Shown piece after piece: positions 1 through 5,336 of a stretch of DNA of 28,611 nucleotides; positions within the stretch are counted from its first letter, which is position 1, and the number at the start of each line of letters is the position of its first letter. The notes beneath the pieces are model-generated. The model was not told the DNA's origin, made no database searches, and saw only the letters and a program-made list of their open reading frames with translations. The stretch covers positions 1 through 28,611 of the forward strand of contig NZ_JARGYD010000020.1 in assembly GCF_029168315.1 (NCBI RefSeq), in the 5' to 3' direction. A program made the translations under genes and the position numbers. The DNA comes from Psychromarinibacter halotolerans (GTDB taxonomy: Bacteria; Pseudomonadota; Alphaproteobacteria; Rhodobacterales; Rhodobacteraceae).

Positions 1-53
1 TGCCGGGGTGATGAATTCGCGTAAAAGATGAGGCGTGGGGTGGTTAGACAAGT
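1..53 (+). repeat. Leader block, copy 1 of a duplicated upstream element
   Basis: This block matches positions 2096-2148 at 44 of 53 bases by hand alignment. Both copies lie almost the same distance (91 and 92 nt) upstream of the start codon of a paralogous 67-residue gene, so the block is probably a shared promoter or other control element. The best-conserved parts are AATTCGCGTA and the GGTTAGA near its end. I could not assign a sigma-factor consensus. The left edge is cut by the window, so the true element may be longer. Confidence 0.6.
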
Positions 54-66
54 GAAGAGTTTAGAA

Positions 67-144
67 ATGTCGATGTTCAAGTCCTTCAGCCTGCCGATCG
101 TCGAAATCGGCTTTTTCCTCATCCTGATCGGAGTGTTTGCATAA
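67..144 (+). CDS. Possible 25-residue hydrophobic peptide
   Basis: An ATG at 67 opens a 25-codon frame whose stop overlaps the next start as TAATG. The peptide has a short polar head with one lysine (MSMFKSFS), then a nearly unbroken hydrophobic run ending IGVFA, as in a single-span membrane peptide. The upstream AGTGAAGAG is only a fair ribosome site. The second copy of this cassette has no such frame, and the conserved GATCGGAGT inside the peptide gene is the ribosome site of the following gene. The frame could therefore be chance. It is kept because the stop/start overlap and the composition look coding. Confidence 0.35.
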   Translation: MSMFKSFSLPIVEIGFFLILIGVFA

Positions 145-347
145 TGACCATGCTGTCCCATGAATTCGTCGCCGCCGAAGCTGTCGCCAAGCCTTTGGCC
201 GCCCGTCTCGAAGACCTGCGCGCCGCCCAGATGCCCGTTGTCCCCGGCATGCCGCACCCGCCGCGCCAGCGTCGTGAATACCTGATGGCCCTTGCCGAAG
301 CTTTCGAGGCTGGCGAACTGGTCCTTTCGACCGATCCGCGCGCGTAA
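144..347 (+). CDS. Small conserved protein, 67 aa (paralogue 1)
   Basis: I do not recognise a named family. The 67-residue protein is soluble-looking, with a central invariant stretch VVPGMPHPPRQRREYLMALA (residues 32-51) followed by a helix ending EAGELVL. It is paralogous to the product of 2240-2443: the two are the same length and identical at 47 of 67 residues. The central block is conserved almost exactly, while the N-terminal 20 residues vary. The start is the ATG at 144, with GGAG 11 nt upstream in a GATCGGAGT box kept in both copies. The gene is followed by a hairpin and an intrinsic terminator, so it is probably its own transcription unit. The basic, proline-rich centre could bind nucleic acid or a partner protein, but no function can be assigned. 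Confidence 0.75.
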   Translation: MTMLSHEFVAAEAVAKPLAARLEDLRAAQMPVVPGMPHPPRQRREYLMALAEAFEAGELVLSTDPRA

Positions 348-369
348 GATACGCCCGCGACGAACGACG

Positions 370-401
370 GCCCGCCAAGCCCCGGACATCGGGGGGCGGG
401 C
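370..401 (+). other. Two-part hairpin after paralogue 1
   Basis: GCCCGC (370-375) pairs with GCGGGC (396-401), and inside it CCCCG pairs with CGGGG around a GACAT loop. No T-run follows, so it is probably a 3'-end stabilising or regulatory hairpin rather than the terminator. A hairpin occupies the same place after the second copy (2467-2500). Confidence 0.5.
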
Positions 402-435
402 TGACGAGAAGATCCAAGACATTCCGAACGCCGCA

Positions 436-467
436 CCCGTCGCCCGAACCGGACCGACGGGTTTCTT
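436..467 (+). terminator. Intrinsic terminator after paralogue 1
   Basis: CCCGTCG (436-442) pairs perfectly with CGACGGG (455-461) and is followed by TTTCTT. It ends the plus-strand unit just before the convergent RTX gene, whose stop is at 485. The second cassette has the same design, CCCGCCG/CGGCGGG plus seven T, at 2514-2546. Confidence 0.7.
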
Positions 468-484
468 GTATCGGCTGTCCGGCC

Positions 485-1921
485 TTAGACGTAGAAATCC
501 GTTTCCGTCAGGCCGGTGACAAGGTTCACCTCGATCCGCATGTCCGTCCCGCCGTCGCCATCCGCGTCGACGAACACAATGGTGTCCCCATAGGAATTCT
601 CGAAGGTCCGCAGGCTGGCCTGCCCGCCGCCGGAAAAACCGCCGAGGATGTTCACCTCCATCGTGCCGGACACCAGTTGGGTGAAGTCGAGCGTATCCTG
701 ACCGACCTCGAAATTGTTGATGCGGTCGGACCCTCCGCCGGGGCTGTCCGACACCTTGCTGAACACGAAGATGTCCTGCCCGGCGCCACCGTCCATCGTG
801 TCCGCCCCTGCGCCACCCTTAAGCGTATCGTCCCCGTCGCCGCCGGTCATGATGTCGTTGCCGATGCCGCCGAACAGCAGATCATCGTCGTCGCCGCCGT
901 CCATGATGTCGACGCCAGCCCGACCGAACAGCACGTCGTTGCCTGTGCCGCCAAGCATGTAGTCGTCGCCGCGCCCGCCATCCAGCGTGTCGGCGCCCGC
1001 GCCGCCGTAGATGGTGTCGCGCGAGTTGTCGCCGTAAAGCGCGTTAGCGCCCGCGTTGCCCGTCAGGATGTTGCGCGACCCGTTCCCGGCGCCGTCGATG
1101 GCGTCCGACCCAAGCAGCGTCAGGTTCTCGAAGAAGTCCGCAAGCGAGAAGCTGACCGTGCTTTGCACCGTGTCCACGCCGCCGCCGGGGGCTTCGAACA
1201 GCGAGGCCGCACCGTCGTCCACGATATAAAGGTCGTTATCCAGCCCGCCGTACACCGTGCCCTGCACCGTGCCGCCGCGCCCGTCGAACACGTCCTCGCC
1301 CGCTTGCATCAGAACGTCGCCAATGACGAGGCCGGTGTTGATGAAGGTCAGGTCGGCGTCGAACGCGTCATTGAAATTGGCATCGCCGTTGCCGGCTTCC
1401 GAGTTCGCGACGGCAATGTAGCGACCGGTTGCAATGTTGAGATCGGCGATCAGCGTTCCGTCGTTGCGCAGCGTGTGGGTAAGTCCGCGGGTCTGGTAGG
1501 CTGCGGCGTCACCGGTCGCCAGGTCGTTGTTTGATCCCCCCTGAACCGTGCCGGTCGACGTGATGATCGTTTCGCCTCCGTCCGATGCGAAATCGACGAT
1601 GCCGTTGTCGACGCCGTATACATAGCCGGAAACGATCAGCCTGTTGTTGTTCCCGCTGACATCGATGCCGTCACCGTCGCCGCTTGTCGCGTAGACGCTG
1701 CCGGTCGAGGCGATCGTAAGGGTATCCGACCCGGTCATGCGGATGCCGTCGCCCGTCGAGGTGACGACCATCCCGGCAACCGTCAGGCTGCCGCTGGCAT
1801 CCGTGGCGAAGCTGAAGGCAGTCCCGCTCGTGTTGACGGTTGCCGTCGGTGCGAGGAACACGTCCTCTCCGTCCGCGATGCTGGTCGCCGTCGTGATGTT
1901 GCCGGTCAGCAGGGTCGCCAT
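485..1921 (-). CDS. RTX hemolysin-type calcium-binding protein, secreted
   Basis: This 478-residue, strongly acidic, glycine-rich protein has two parts. Residues 1-280 are a Thr/Ser/Gly/Asp-rich region of short repeats (patterns such as STGTVQGG and NDGTLIAD) that suggest a beta-helix. Residues 286-385 hold a block of GGxGxDxLxGG nonapeptides, the calcium-binding parallel beta-roll of RTX proteins. The last 90 residues resemble the C-terminal export region of serralysin-type RTX proteins and end in the hydrophobic tail DFYV. There is no N-terminal signal peptide, so export by a type I secretion system is expected, but no ABC exporter or membrane-fusion gene lies in the window. The ATG at 1921 has GGGAG six to seven bases upstream. 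No enzymatic domain is visible, so a surface or matrix role is more likely than toxicity, though this is inference. Confidence 0.9.
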   Translation of the reverse strand: MATLLTGNITTATSIADGEDVFLAPTATVNTSGTAFSFATDASGSLTVAGMVVTSTGDGIRMTGSDTLTIASTGSVYATSGDGDGIDVSGNNNRLIVSGYVYGVDNGIVDFASDGGETIITSTGTVQGGSNNDLATGDAAAYQTRGLTHTLRNDGTLIADLNIATGRYIAVANSEAGNGDANFNDAFDADLTFINTGLVIGDVLMQAGEDVFDGRGGTVQGTVYGGLDNDLYIVDDGAASLFEAPGGGVDTVQSTVSFSLADFFENLTLLGSDAIDGAGNGSRNILTGNAGANALYGDNSRDTIYGGAGADTLDGGRGDDYMLGGTGNDVLFGRAGVDIMDGGDDDDLLFGGIGNDIMTGGDGDDTLKGGAGADTMDGGAGQDIFVFSKVSDSPGGGSDRINNFEVGQDTLDFTQLVSGTMEVNILGGFSGGGQASLRTFENSYGDTIVFVDADGDGGTDMRIEVNLVTGLTETDFYV

Positions 1922-2095
1922 GACTTTCTCCCTTAGTGTGGATGCAGGAACCGAACGTAGCGTTCCGTCGGGCAGCGTTAGCCGAGACGGGTCGGATTAA
2001 CTATGCGAATCCGCGGCGGCAGGCCGCGCCGGGCGGTTCGGGTGCGTCGGGCACGAGCGTACCTGTACTTAGGAACCTGTACAAAGGGGTATGTA

Positions 2096-2148
2096 TGCCG
2101 GTGTGATTAATTCGCGTACAAGGTGAGTCATGGGGCGGTTAGAGTAGT
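2096..2148 (+). repeat. Leader block, copy 2
   Basis: This is the second copy of the leader at 1-53. It lies in the 318-bp gene-free stretch between the RTX start (1921) and the second small gene (2240). Nothing else in that stretch is convincing; a weak 5-bp dyad (GAACG/CGTTC) lies upstream of the RTX gene near 1954-1966. Confidence 0.6.
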
Positions 2149-2239
2149 AATCGCGTGTATGTAAGGCCCCAGATGACAACCCACGGCCAACCGGCCCGTC
2201 CCGCCGGTGACGTCGTTTCTCGATCGGAGTACCAGACTG

Positions 2240-2443
2240 ATGACCATGCTTGCCCGTGACTTCACCGTTGCCGATGTCGTCAATCACCCGGTGGCCGATC
2301 GTATCGAAGCCCTTCGCGCCGCTCAGATGCCGATTGTCCCCGGCATGCCGCACCCGCCGCGGCAGCGGCGCGAATACCTTATGGCCCTCGCCGAGGCCTA
2401 CGAGGCGGGTGAGCTTGTGCTCGCCTCTGAAATCGGTGCCTGA
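2240..2443 (+). CDS. Small conserved protein, 67 aa (paralogue 2)
   Basis: This is the paralogue of the protein at 144-347 and keeps the central block IVPGMPHPPRQRREYLMALA. I chose the ATG at 2240 rather than an in-frame GTG at 2207 for three reasons: the shared protein begins exactly MTML here, GGAG lies 10 nt upstream, and the region before it is not conserved with copy 1 at the protein level. The two copies sit about 2.1 kb apart in the same orientation, with the RTX gene between them in the opposite direction. Function is unknown. Conservation of both coding and control sequence suggests both copies are expressed and under selection. Confidence 0.75.
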   Translation: MTMLARDFTVADVVNHPVADRIEALRAAQMPIVPGMPHPPRQRREYLMALAEAYEAGELVLASEIGA

Positions 2444-2466
2444 CCCTTTGCTGCTGCTGCACTGAA

Positions 2467-2500
2467 GGCCGGTGGTCCGCATGGGGGTGGACCGCCGGCC
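2467..2500 (+). other. Long hairpin after paralogue 2
   Basis: GGCCGGTGGTCC (2467-2478) pairs with GGACCGCCGGCC (2489-2500) over 12 positions with a single T-G wobble, around a 10-nt loop. No T-run follows. It sits just upstream of the terminator at 2513, like the hairpin after copy 1. Confidence 0.55.
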
Positions 2501-2512
2501 AGGCAAACACTG

Positions 2513-2546
2513 ACCCGCCGCCCGAACAGGGCCGGCGGGTTTTTTT
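2513..2546 (+). terminator. Strong intrinsic terminator after paralogue 2
   Basis: CCCGCCG (2514-2520) pairs with CGGCGGG (2533-2539), with a further CCC/GGG inside, followed by seven T (2540-2546). It ends the host transcription unit before the prophage boundary. Confidence 0.85.
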
Positions 2547-2625
2547 CGTTCTGGGCGCACGAAATTCCACGCGTGTCGTATGGTGCGGGCGGCGTGCCGG
2601 ACGTTATTGATCTGATTTGGAAAAC

Positions 2626-2673
2626 TGGTGCTGCCGGAGAGATTTGAACTCTCGACCTCTCCCTTACCAAGGG
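2626..2673 (-). tRNA. Displaced 3' half of tRNA-Thr(GGT): left attachment site
   Basis: Read on the minus strand, this is a tRNA from the anticodon onward: loop TTGGTAA (anticodon GGT, Thr), 3' anticodon strand GGGAG, variable loop, T-arm GAGAG-TTCAAAT-CTCTC, acceptor strand CGGCAGC, discriminator A and encoded CCA. The 5' half is missing. Beyond the CCC at 2673 the sequence no longer forms the 5' anticodon strand or a D-arm and runs into the integrase 3' region. This is what remains when a phage integrates into a tRNA anticodon-loop/T-arm region and supplies its own 3' half at the far end. The intact tRNA should therefore lie beyond the right edge, at attR. A functional tRNA is not made from this fragment. 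Confidence 0.85.
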
Positions 2674-2698
2674 CACTTTCTTGTTCCGAATCTGCCGG

Positions 2699-3784
2699 TT
2701 ATTTCCGAGCCTTGCGCCGAAATTCATGGGCTGGCTGTACAGGGTTTGTACCGGCGCGGCTCCTGATCTCGCGCTCGTCCGCCTCGCTGTGCGCATAGAT
2801 TGCGTCCGGGAGAGCGGGGTTCGACCAACGGCCGGCTTTCGCGGCGGTGACCGGATCAAGCCCCTGGCGCACCCGCATCTCGGTATAGAAGCCGTGCCGC
2901 CCGGCGGCGTGAGGCGCGATGTAAGGGATCCCCGCGCGCGCGCATGCACTCCGCCATGCTTTGAGCGGTCCAGTGCGGCTGGCGTATCCGAACACGTTGG
3001 GCGGCAGCGTTACGCCCCGCTTTCGATCGAAGGGCGCGCGCGCCGGAAGGTTCGCAAGCCGCGCAACCATCGCCGGCGAGATCGCGACCCATTGAGCGGG
3101 GTGGCCCTTGGATGCTGGTAGCCAGACGCGACCGCGCGGCAGGTCGAGGTCATTCGGTCTCAGGGCCACGGCCTGGCCGATCCGCGCCGCTGTCTCGAAC
3201 ATGAATTCAGCAAGAGTGGAGAGGTAGGGGCCGGCCTCCGCGGTGAAGGCGGCGAGCCACTCGCGATCGGCCGGCTGCCGCTCGCGCCGGCTTTCGGCAC
3301 CACGCCTGCGGTCCTGGTCGATGCGTTCCTGGGCGCTGAAGCCGCGGATCCGGATCGGTGGGCAAGAGCCGCTGTCATGGGCATTGTTGATCACCGCGCT
3401 GACCGGCGTCAGTACCTGGCGGCGCCATGTATCGGTCGCGGCTGTCGGGTAAAGAGCGGCGGCGAGCTCGCGCACTTCGCGGGGCGTGATCGAGGCGACG
3501 GGCCGGTCGCCGAGCGCCTCGAGGATCGGCACGAGATACTTCGCTTCGGCGGGCTTGGCGGGGTAGAGGAGGACGGCGCCGGCAAAGGTCAGCGCCTCCG
3601 CTTCGTCTCCAACGAGGTGACGACGCCTTTGCCGATCGGTTTCTTCGGCGATCCAGACGCGCGCGCCTGCTTCTGTAGATGTGCCAGTGCTGCGGCGGTA
3701 GTAGCTGGTGATTGGGCGGCCGTCATACTCGATGCGGCCGCGGACCCAGAACGTCTCGCCTCGTCGGTACGGTTCGAGTGGCAT
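2699..3784 (-). CDS. int: Tyrosine-family site-specific integrase
   Basis: This 361-residue phage integrase should cut and rejoin DNA at the tRNA-Thr attachment site 25 bp beyond its stop codon. The catalytic set is visible: Arg201 (ETAARIGQ), Lys226 (ASKGH), His292 and Arg296 (HAAGRH), Trp320 in the place of the usual second His (GRWSN), and the nucleophile Tyr330 (IYAHS). The first 60 residues form the small arm-binding-type region (RGRIEYDGRPITSYYR), followed by a SAM-like core-binding domain. The frame stays open far upstream to 4228, but the start at 3784 is preferred: it begins the recognisable family sequence MPLEPYRRG, has GAGG about seven bases upstream, and the upstream part reads through the excisionase-like gene. 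Neighbouring genes suggest co-transcription with it. Confidence 0.95.
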   Translation of the reverse strand: MPLEPYRRGETFWVRGRIEYDGRPITSYYRRSTGTSTEAGARVWIAEETDRQRRRHLVGDEAEALTFAGAVLLYPAKPAEAKYLVPILEALGDRPVASITPREVRELAAALYPTAATDTWRRQVLTPVSAVINNAHDSGSCPPIRIRGFSAQERIDQDRRRGAESRRERQPADREWLAAFTAEAGPYLSTLAEFMFETAARIGQAVALRPNDLDLPRGRVWLPASKGHPAQWVAISPAMVARLANLPARAPFDRKRGVTLPPNVFGYASRTGPLKAWRSACARAGIPYIAPHAAGRHGFYTEMRVRQGLDPVTAAKAGRWSNPALPDAIYAHSEADEREIRSRAGTNPVQPAHEFRRKARK

Positions 3785-3981
3785 TGGCGATCCTCTAGTA
3801 TGCGATCGAGCTGGGCGGGCGTGATCAGCATGGCCCCCTTGCCGAGAACATGGCAAGCGCCTAGGCGCCGCGCGTGGTCGCGCAGGCTGCGCGCTGAAAG
3901 CGTCATCCGGCGGGCCCGGAAGATCTCGCACCATTCCTCGGGGGTGCGACCCTCGTCGAGGATCTGGGCGCCGGTCTGCAT
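3589..3981 (-). CDS. Excisionase-like small DNA-binding protein
   Basis: This 130-residue protein is encoded just upstream of int and overlaps it by 196 nt in another frame. The first 65 residues look like a small winged-helix or helix-turn-helix protein (EEWCEIFRARRMTLSARSLRDHAR, then a hairpin-like GKGAMLITPAQLDRIL). Position and size fit the recombination directionality factors found before integrases in alphaproteobacterial prophages. The C-terminal 65 residues, translated from DNA that also encodes the integrase N-terminus, are low-complexity and basic (Ser/Ala/Lys/Arg). The start is the ATG at 3981, with GGAGG nine bases upstream. An earlier ATG at 4026 adds 15 residues but lacks this site. 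The excisionase role is inferred from context, not from a diagnostic motif. Confidence 0.7.
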   Translation of the reverse strand: MQTGAQILDEGRTPEEWCEIFRARRMTLSARSLRDHARRLGACHVLGKGAMLITPAQLDRILEDRQCHSNRTDEARRSGSAAASSMTAAQSPATTAAALAHLQKQARASGSPKKPIGKGVVTSLETKRRR

Positions 3982-4122
3982 GATCAAGAGCCTCCGGTGT
4001 CTGCGAAAGGTTCCCCGGGGCGGCACGCCCGCCGCGCCCGGGGTCCGCGAGTGGCGGATTCAAACTGTTTGGCCGGGCGACAGCAGGAATGTGGGGGATC
4101 TGCCGCCCGGCCGGTCTGTCCG

Positions 4123-4476
4123 TCAGGGAGGAGTGACGCCGGACAGATAGGAAACTTGCGTATGCGCATTGATGCTGCGCGCGACGCGTTCGGTAACCGC
4201 GCCCCAGCCGCGATCCGCGCCGACCCAAGTCAGCAACACAATCGCGGCGAGGGCGACGACCCGGCGTGTGAGTTTGAGACTCCGCCGCAGCTGAATGATC
4301 TCGGCGGGGGGCAGGGTTTCGTCGAGCTGGGCCAGTTCTTCCGGTGTGGCATCCCTTTGGCGGCGGAGCACGGCCCAGCTCATGCGTCGCTGGAGCGGCG
4401 TGTCGGACGGGCTGGGGTCGGTGATCACCCGCTTGGCGCGGGCGATTGCAATGGGGCGGTGCGGGGTCTTGGTCAA
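4123..4476 (-). CDS. Small single-span membrane protein in the integrase operon
   Basis: I do not recognise a family. This 117-residue protein has a basic N-terminal cytoplasmic-looking region (1-70, many Arg/Lys and Gln), one hydrophobic segment (VVALAAIVLLTWVGA, about residues 73-87) and a short tail. It begins with TTG at 4476, supported by AGGAG seven to eight bases upstream. No ATG is available near that site. It is the first gene of the leftward operon and lies about 45 nt downstream of the proposed operator-covered promoter, so the repressor probably controls it. A role in superinfection exclusion or in anchoring a partner is possible but unproven. Confidence 0.6.
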   Translation of the reverse strand: MTKTPHRPIAIARAKRVITDPSPSDTPLQRRMSWAVLRRQRDATPEELAQLDETLPPAEIIQLRRSLKLTRRVVALAAIVLLTWVGADRGWGAVTERVARSINAHTQVSYLSGVTPP

Positions 4477-4523
4477 GTCGCGGCTCCTGTTGCTTTGCCG
4501 GGCGGGCTACCGGGCTGATCAGG

Positions 4524-4552
4524 ACGCTATGCTAAGAAATTTCGCATGACAA
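4524..4552 (-). promoter_or_regulatory. Probable leftward promoter of the integrase operon
   Basis: On the minus strand TTGTCA (4547-4552) is followed, after exactly 17 bp, by TAGCGT (4524-4529). Operator A fills the spacer, the geometry expected for repression. The predicted start would lie about 40 nt before the TTG start at 4476. The -10 match is weak, but the same GCATAGCGT occurs at the proposed late promoter at 10386-10393. Confidence 0.5.
4531..4545 (+). promoter_or_regulatory. Operator site A
   Basis: GCTAAGAAATTTCGC is one of four 15-bp sites with the near-palindromic form GCNAA-N5-TTNGC. It lies inside the spacer of the leftward promoter. Its centre is 31 bp (about three helix turns) from site B. 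Confidence 0.65.
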
Positions 4553-4561
4553 GCGCGATCG

Positions 4562-4576
4562 GCGAAAAAATTTAGC
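4562..4576 (-). promoter_or_regulatory. Operator site B
   Basis: On the minus strand this reads GCTAAATTTTTTCGC. It shares GCTAA and TTTCGC with site A and 13 of 15 bases with site D. It lies just upstream of the -35 of the leftward promoter, as a second repressor site would. Further palindromes (ATGCGCAT, ATGCAT) lie directly beside it at 4580-4599. Confidence 0.65.
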
Positions 4577-4714
4577 ATAGATGCGCATCGCATGCATGTA
4601 GGATTGCAAAAATCCTTACCACGTTTAGCTTCGAGGGCCGGTTTTAGAAGGGGGTATTGCCGTGCGAGACGATGACTTGATTGAGGGTGCGAGGCGGTCT
4701 GGATTTACGATCGA
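4577..4714. other. Non-coding stretch between operator B and the repressor 3' end
   Basis: No gene is supported here. It holds short palindromes (ATGCGCAT, GCATGC), a small hairpin AGGATT-GCAAA-AATCCT at about 4600-4616, and a GTG-started frame at 4662 that runs antisense into the repressor gene and is judged spurious. The small palindromes may be sites for a second DNA-binding protein such as the excisionase. Confidence 0.4.
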
Positions 4715-5005
4715 CTACCTGGAGTGGCTAACGCGCGGGCTATCGCGCCAGGCGCGTCTCAGGGTCATCGGCAACGCGTCGTCGATGCCTTCGAACATGA
4801 AATCTAGCGACAATCCGAACGTGCGGCGCAAGGCCAGTGCCCCGTCGAGCGACAAGCGATGATGTCCGCCTTCCCATTGCGACAGTCGTGACCGTTTGAC
4901 GCCGATCCGTTCGGCGTATTCCTGTTGCGTCATACCTTCGAGTTCGCGGTGCCAGACGAGGCGTGCGGCGATGTCGGCAAACGGTTTTTGCGGGTCACTG
5001 CTCAT
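4715..5005 (-). CDS. XRE-family Cro/CI-type repressor
   Basis: This 96-residue protein has one lambda-repressor-like helix-turn-helix: DIAARLVWHRELEGMTQQEYAERIGVKRSRLSQWEGGHHRLSLDGALALRR-type order, recognition helix around KRSRLSQWE (residues about 38-46). The C-terminus is short, so there is no RecA-cleavable LexA-like domain, and induction would not be by autoproteolysis. It is transcribed leftward, divergent from the Cro-like gene at 5092, with two operators between them and two more before the integrase operon. The ATG at 5005 is preferred over a TTG at 5041, because the longer frame would cover operator C and adds an unrelated N-terminus. There is no good ribosome site, and the predicted transcription start falls at about the ATG itself, so a leaderless message is likely. 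Confidence 0.85.
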   Translation of the reverse strand: MSSDPQKPFADIAARLVWHRELEGMTQQEYAERIGVKRSRLSQWEGGHHRLSLDGALALRRTFGLSLDFMFEGIDDALPMTLRRAWRDSPRVSHSR

Positions 5006-5011
5006 TGTTCC

Positions 5012-5041
5012 GTTATGCCTTTGCCAATAAATTTCGCGCAA
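5012..5041 (-). promoter_or_regulatory. Probable repressor promoter (PRM-like)
   Basis: On the minus strand TTGCGC (5036-5041) and GCATAA/CATAAC (about 5012-5018) are spaced 17-18 bp, with operator C in the spacer. This is the same arrangement as at the integrase-operon promoter. Transcription would begin at about 5005, at the repressor ATG, which implies a leaderless transcript and autoregulation. Confidence 0.45.
5023..5037 (+). promoter_or_regulatory. Operator site C
   Basis: GCCAATAAATTTCGC fits the GCNAA-N5-TTNGC consensus and shares AAATTTCGC exactly with site A. It overlaps the proposed repressor promoter. Confidence 0.65.
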
Positions 5042-5065
5042 CGTTGGAATGTTGTCTTGCGAGAT

Positions 5066-5080
5066 GCGAAATAATTTGGC
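5066..5080 (-). promoter_or_regulatory. Operator site D
   Basis: On the minus strand this reads GCCAAATTATTTCGC. It lies 11 bp before the Cro-like ATG, with its centre 43 bp (about four helix turns) from site C. Occupancy would block rightward early transcription. Confidence 0.65.
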
Positions 5081-5091
5081 AATTGACAGGT

Positions 5092-5322
5092 ATGTCCAAG
5101 GCAGATGTCATTCGCATTACCGACGCGATCGGCTCCGACGCGATCGAGAAAAGGTTCGAAGTCACGCACCACGCGGTGCGTGCCGCGCGCACGGCCGGGA
5201 AATTCCCGGCGGCGTGGTACATCGGCATTCGGGAGATGTGTGAAGCTGGCGGGGTCAGCTGCCCCGAAGCAGCATTCAAGTGGCGCGCGCCGACCGCAAG
5301 CGCTGGTGCGGAGCGCGACTGA
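5092..5322 (+). CDS. Cro-like early transcriptional regulator
   Basis: This 76-residue protein is divergent from the repressor. Its first 50 residues form a compact helix-turn-helix of the carph-isopro/Cro type: SDAIEKRFEVTHHAVRAAR followed by GKFPAAWYIGI, where the second helix and the turn before the tryptophan give the recognition surface. It should bind the same operators and favour lytic growth by shutting off the repressor. The ATG at 5092 starts the recognisable fold, though upstream frames stay open to 4963 across the operators. Only AGG lies directly before the ATG, too close for a normal ribosome site, so this gene too may be leaderless. Its stop lies 15 bp from the 3' end of the convergent HdeA-like gene. 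Confidence 0.8.
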   Translation: MSKADVIRITDAIGSDAIEKRFEVTHHAVRAARTAGKFPAAWYIGIREMCEAGGVSCPEAAFKWRAPTASAGAERD

Positions 5323-5336
5323 TGCCTGCTCGTCGC

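Noticed and set aside
677..1534. Long plus-strand frame opposite the RTX gene
   Set aside because: It is the antisense shadow of the RTX repeats; the translation is Val/Ala/Arg-rich with no domain, and the RTX frame is unmistakable.
3785..4228. N-terminal extension of the integrase frame
   Set aside because: The extra residues are Arg/Pro-rich shadow of the excisionase-like and membrane protein genes; the family start and ribosome site are at 3784.
4662..4862. GTG-started plus-strand frame of 66 codons
   Set aside because: It runs antisense into the repressor gene and has no family features, although a G-rich stretch precedes it.
5083..5088. Perfect TTGACA as a -35 for the Cro-like gene
   Set aside because: Its -10 would lie inside the gene (about 5106, TGTCAT) and transcription would start after the ATG, so it cannot serve this gene.
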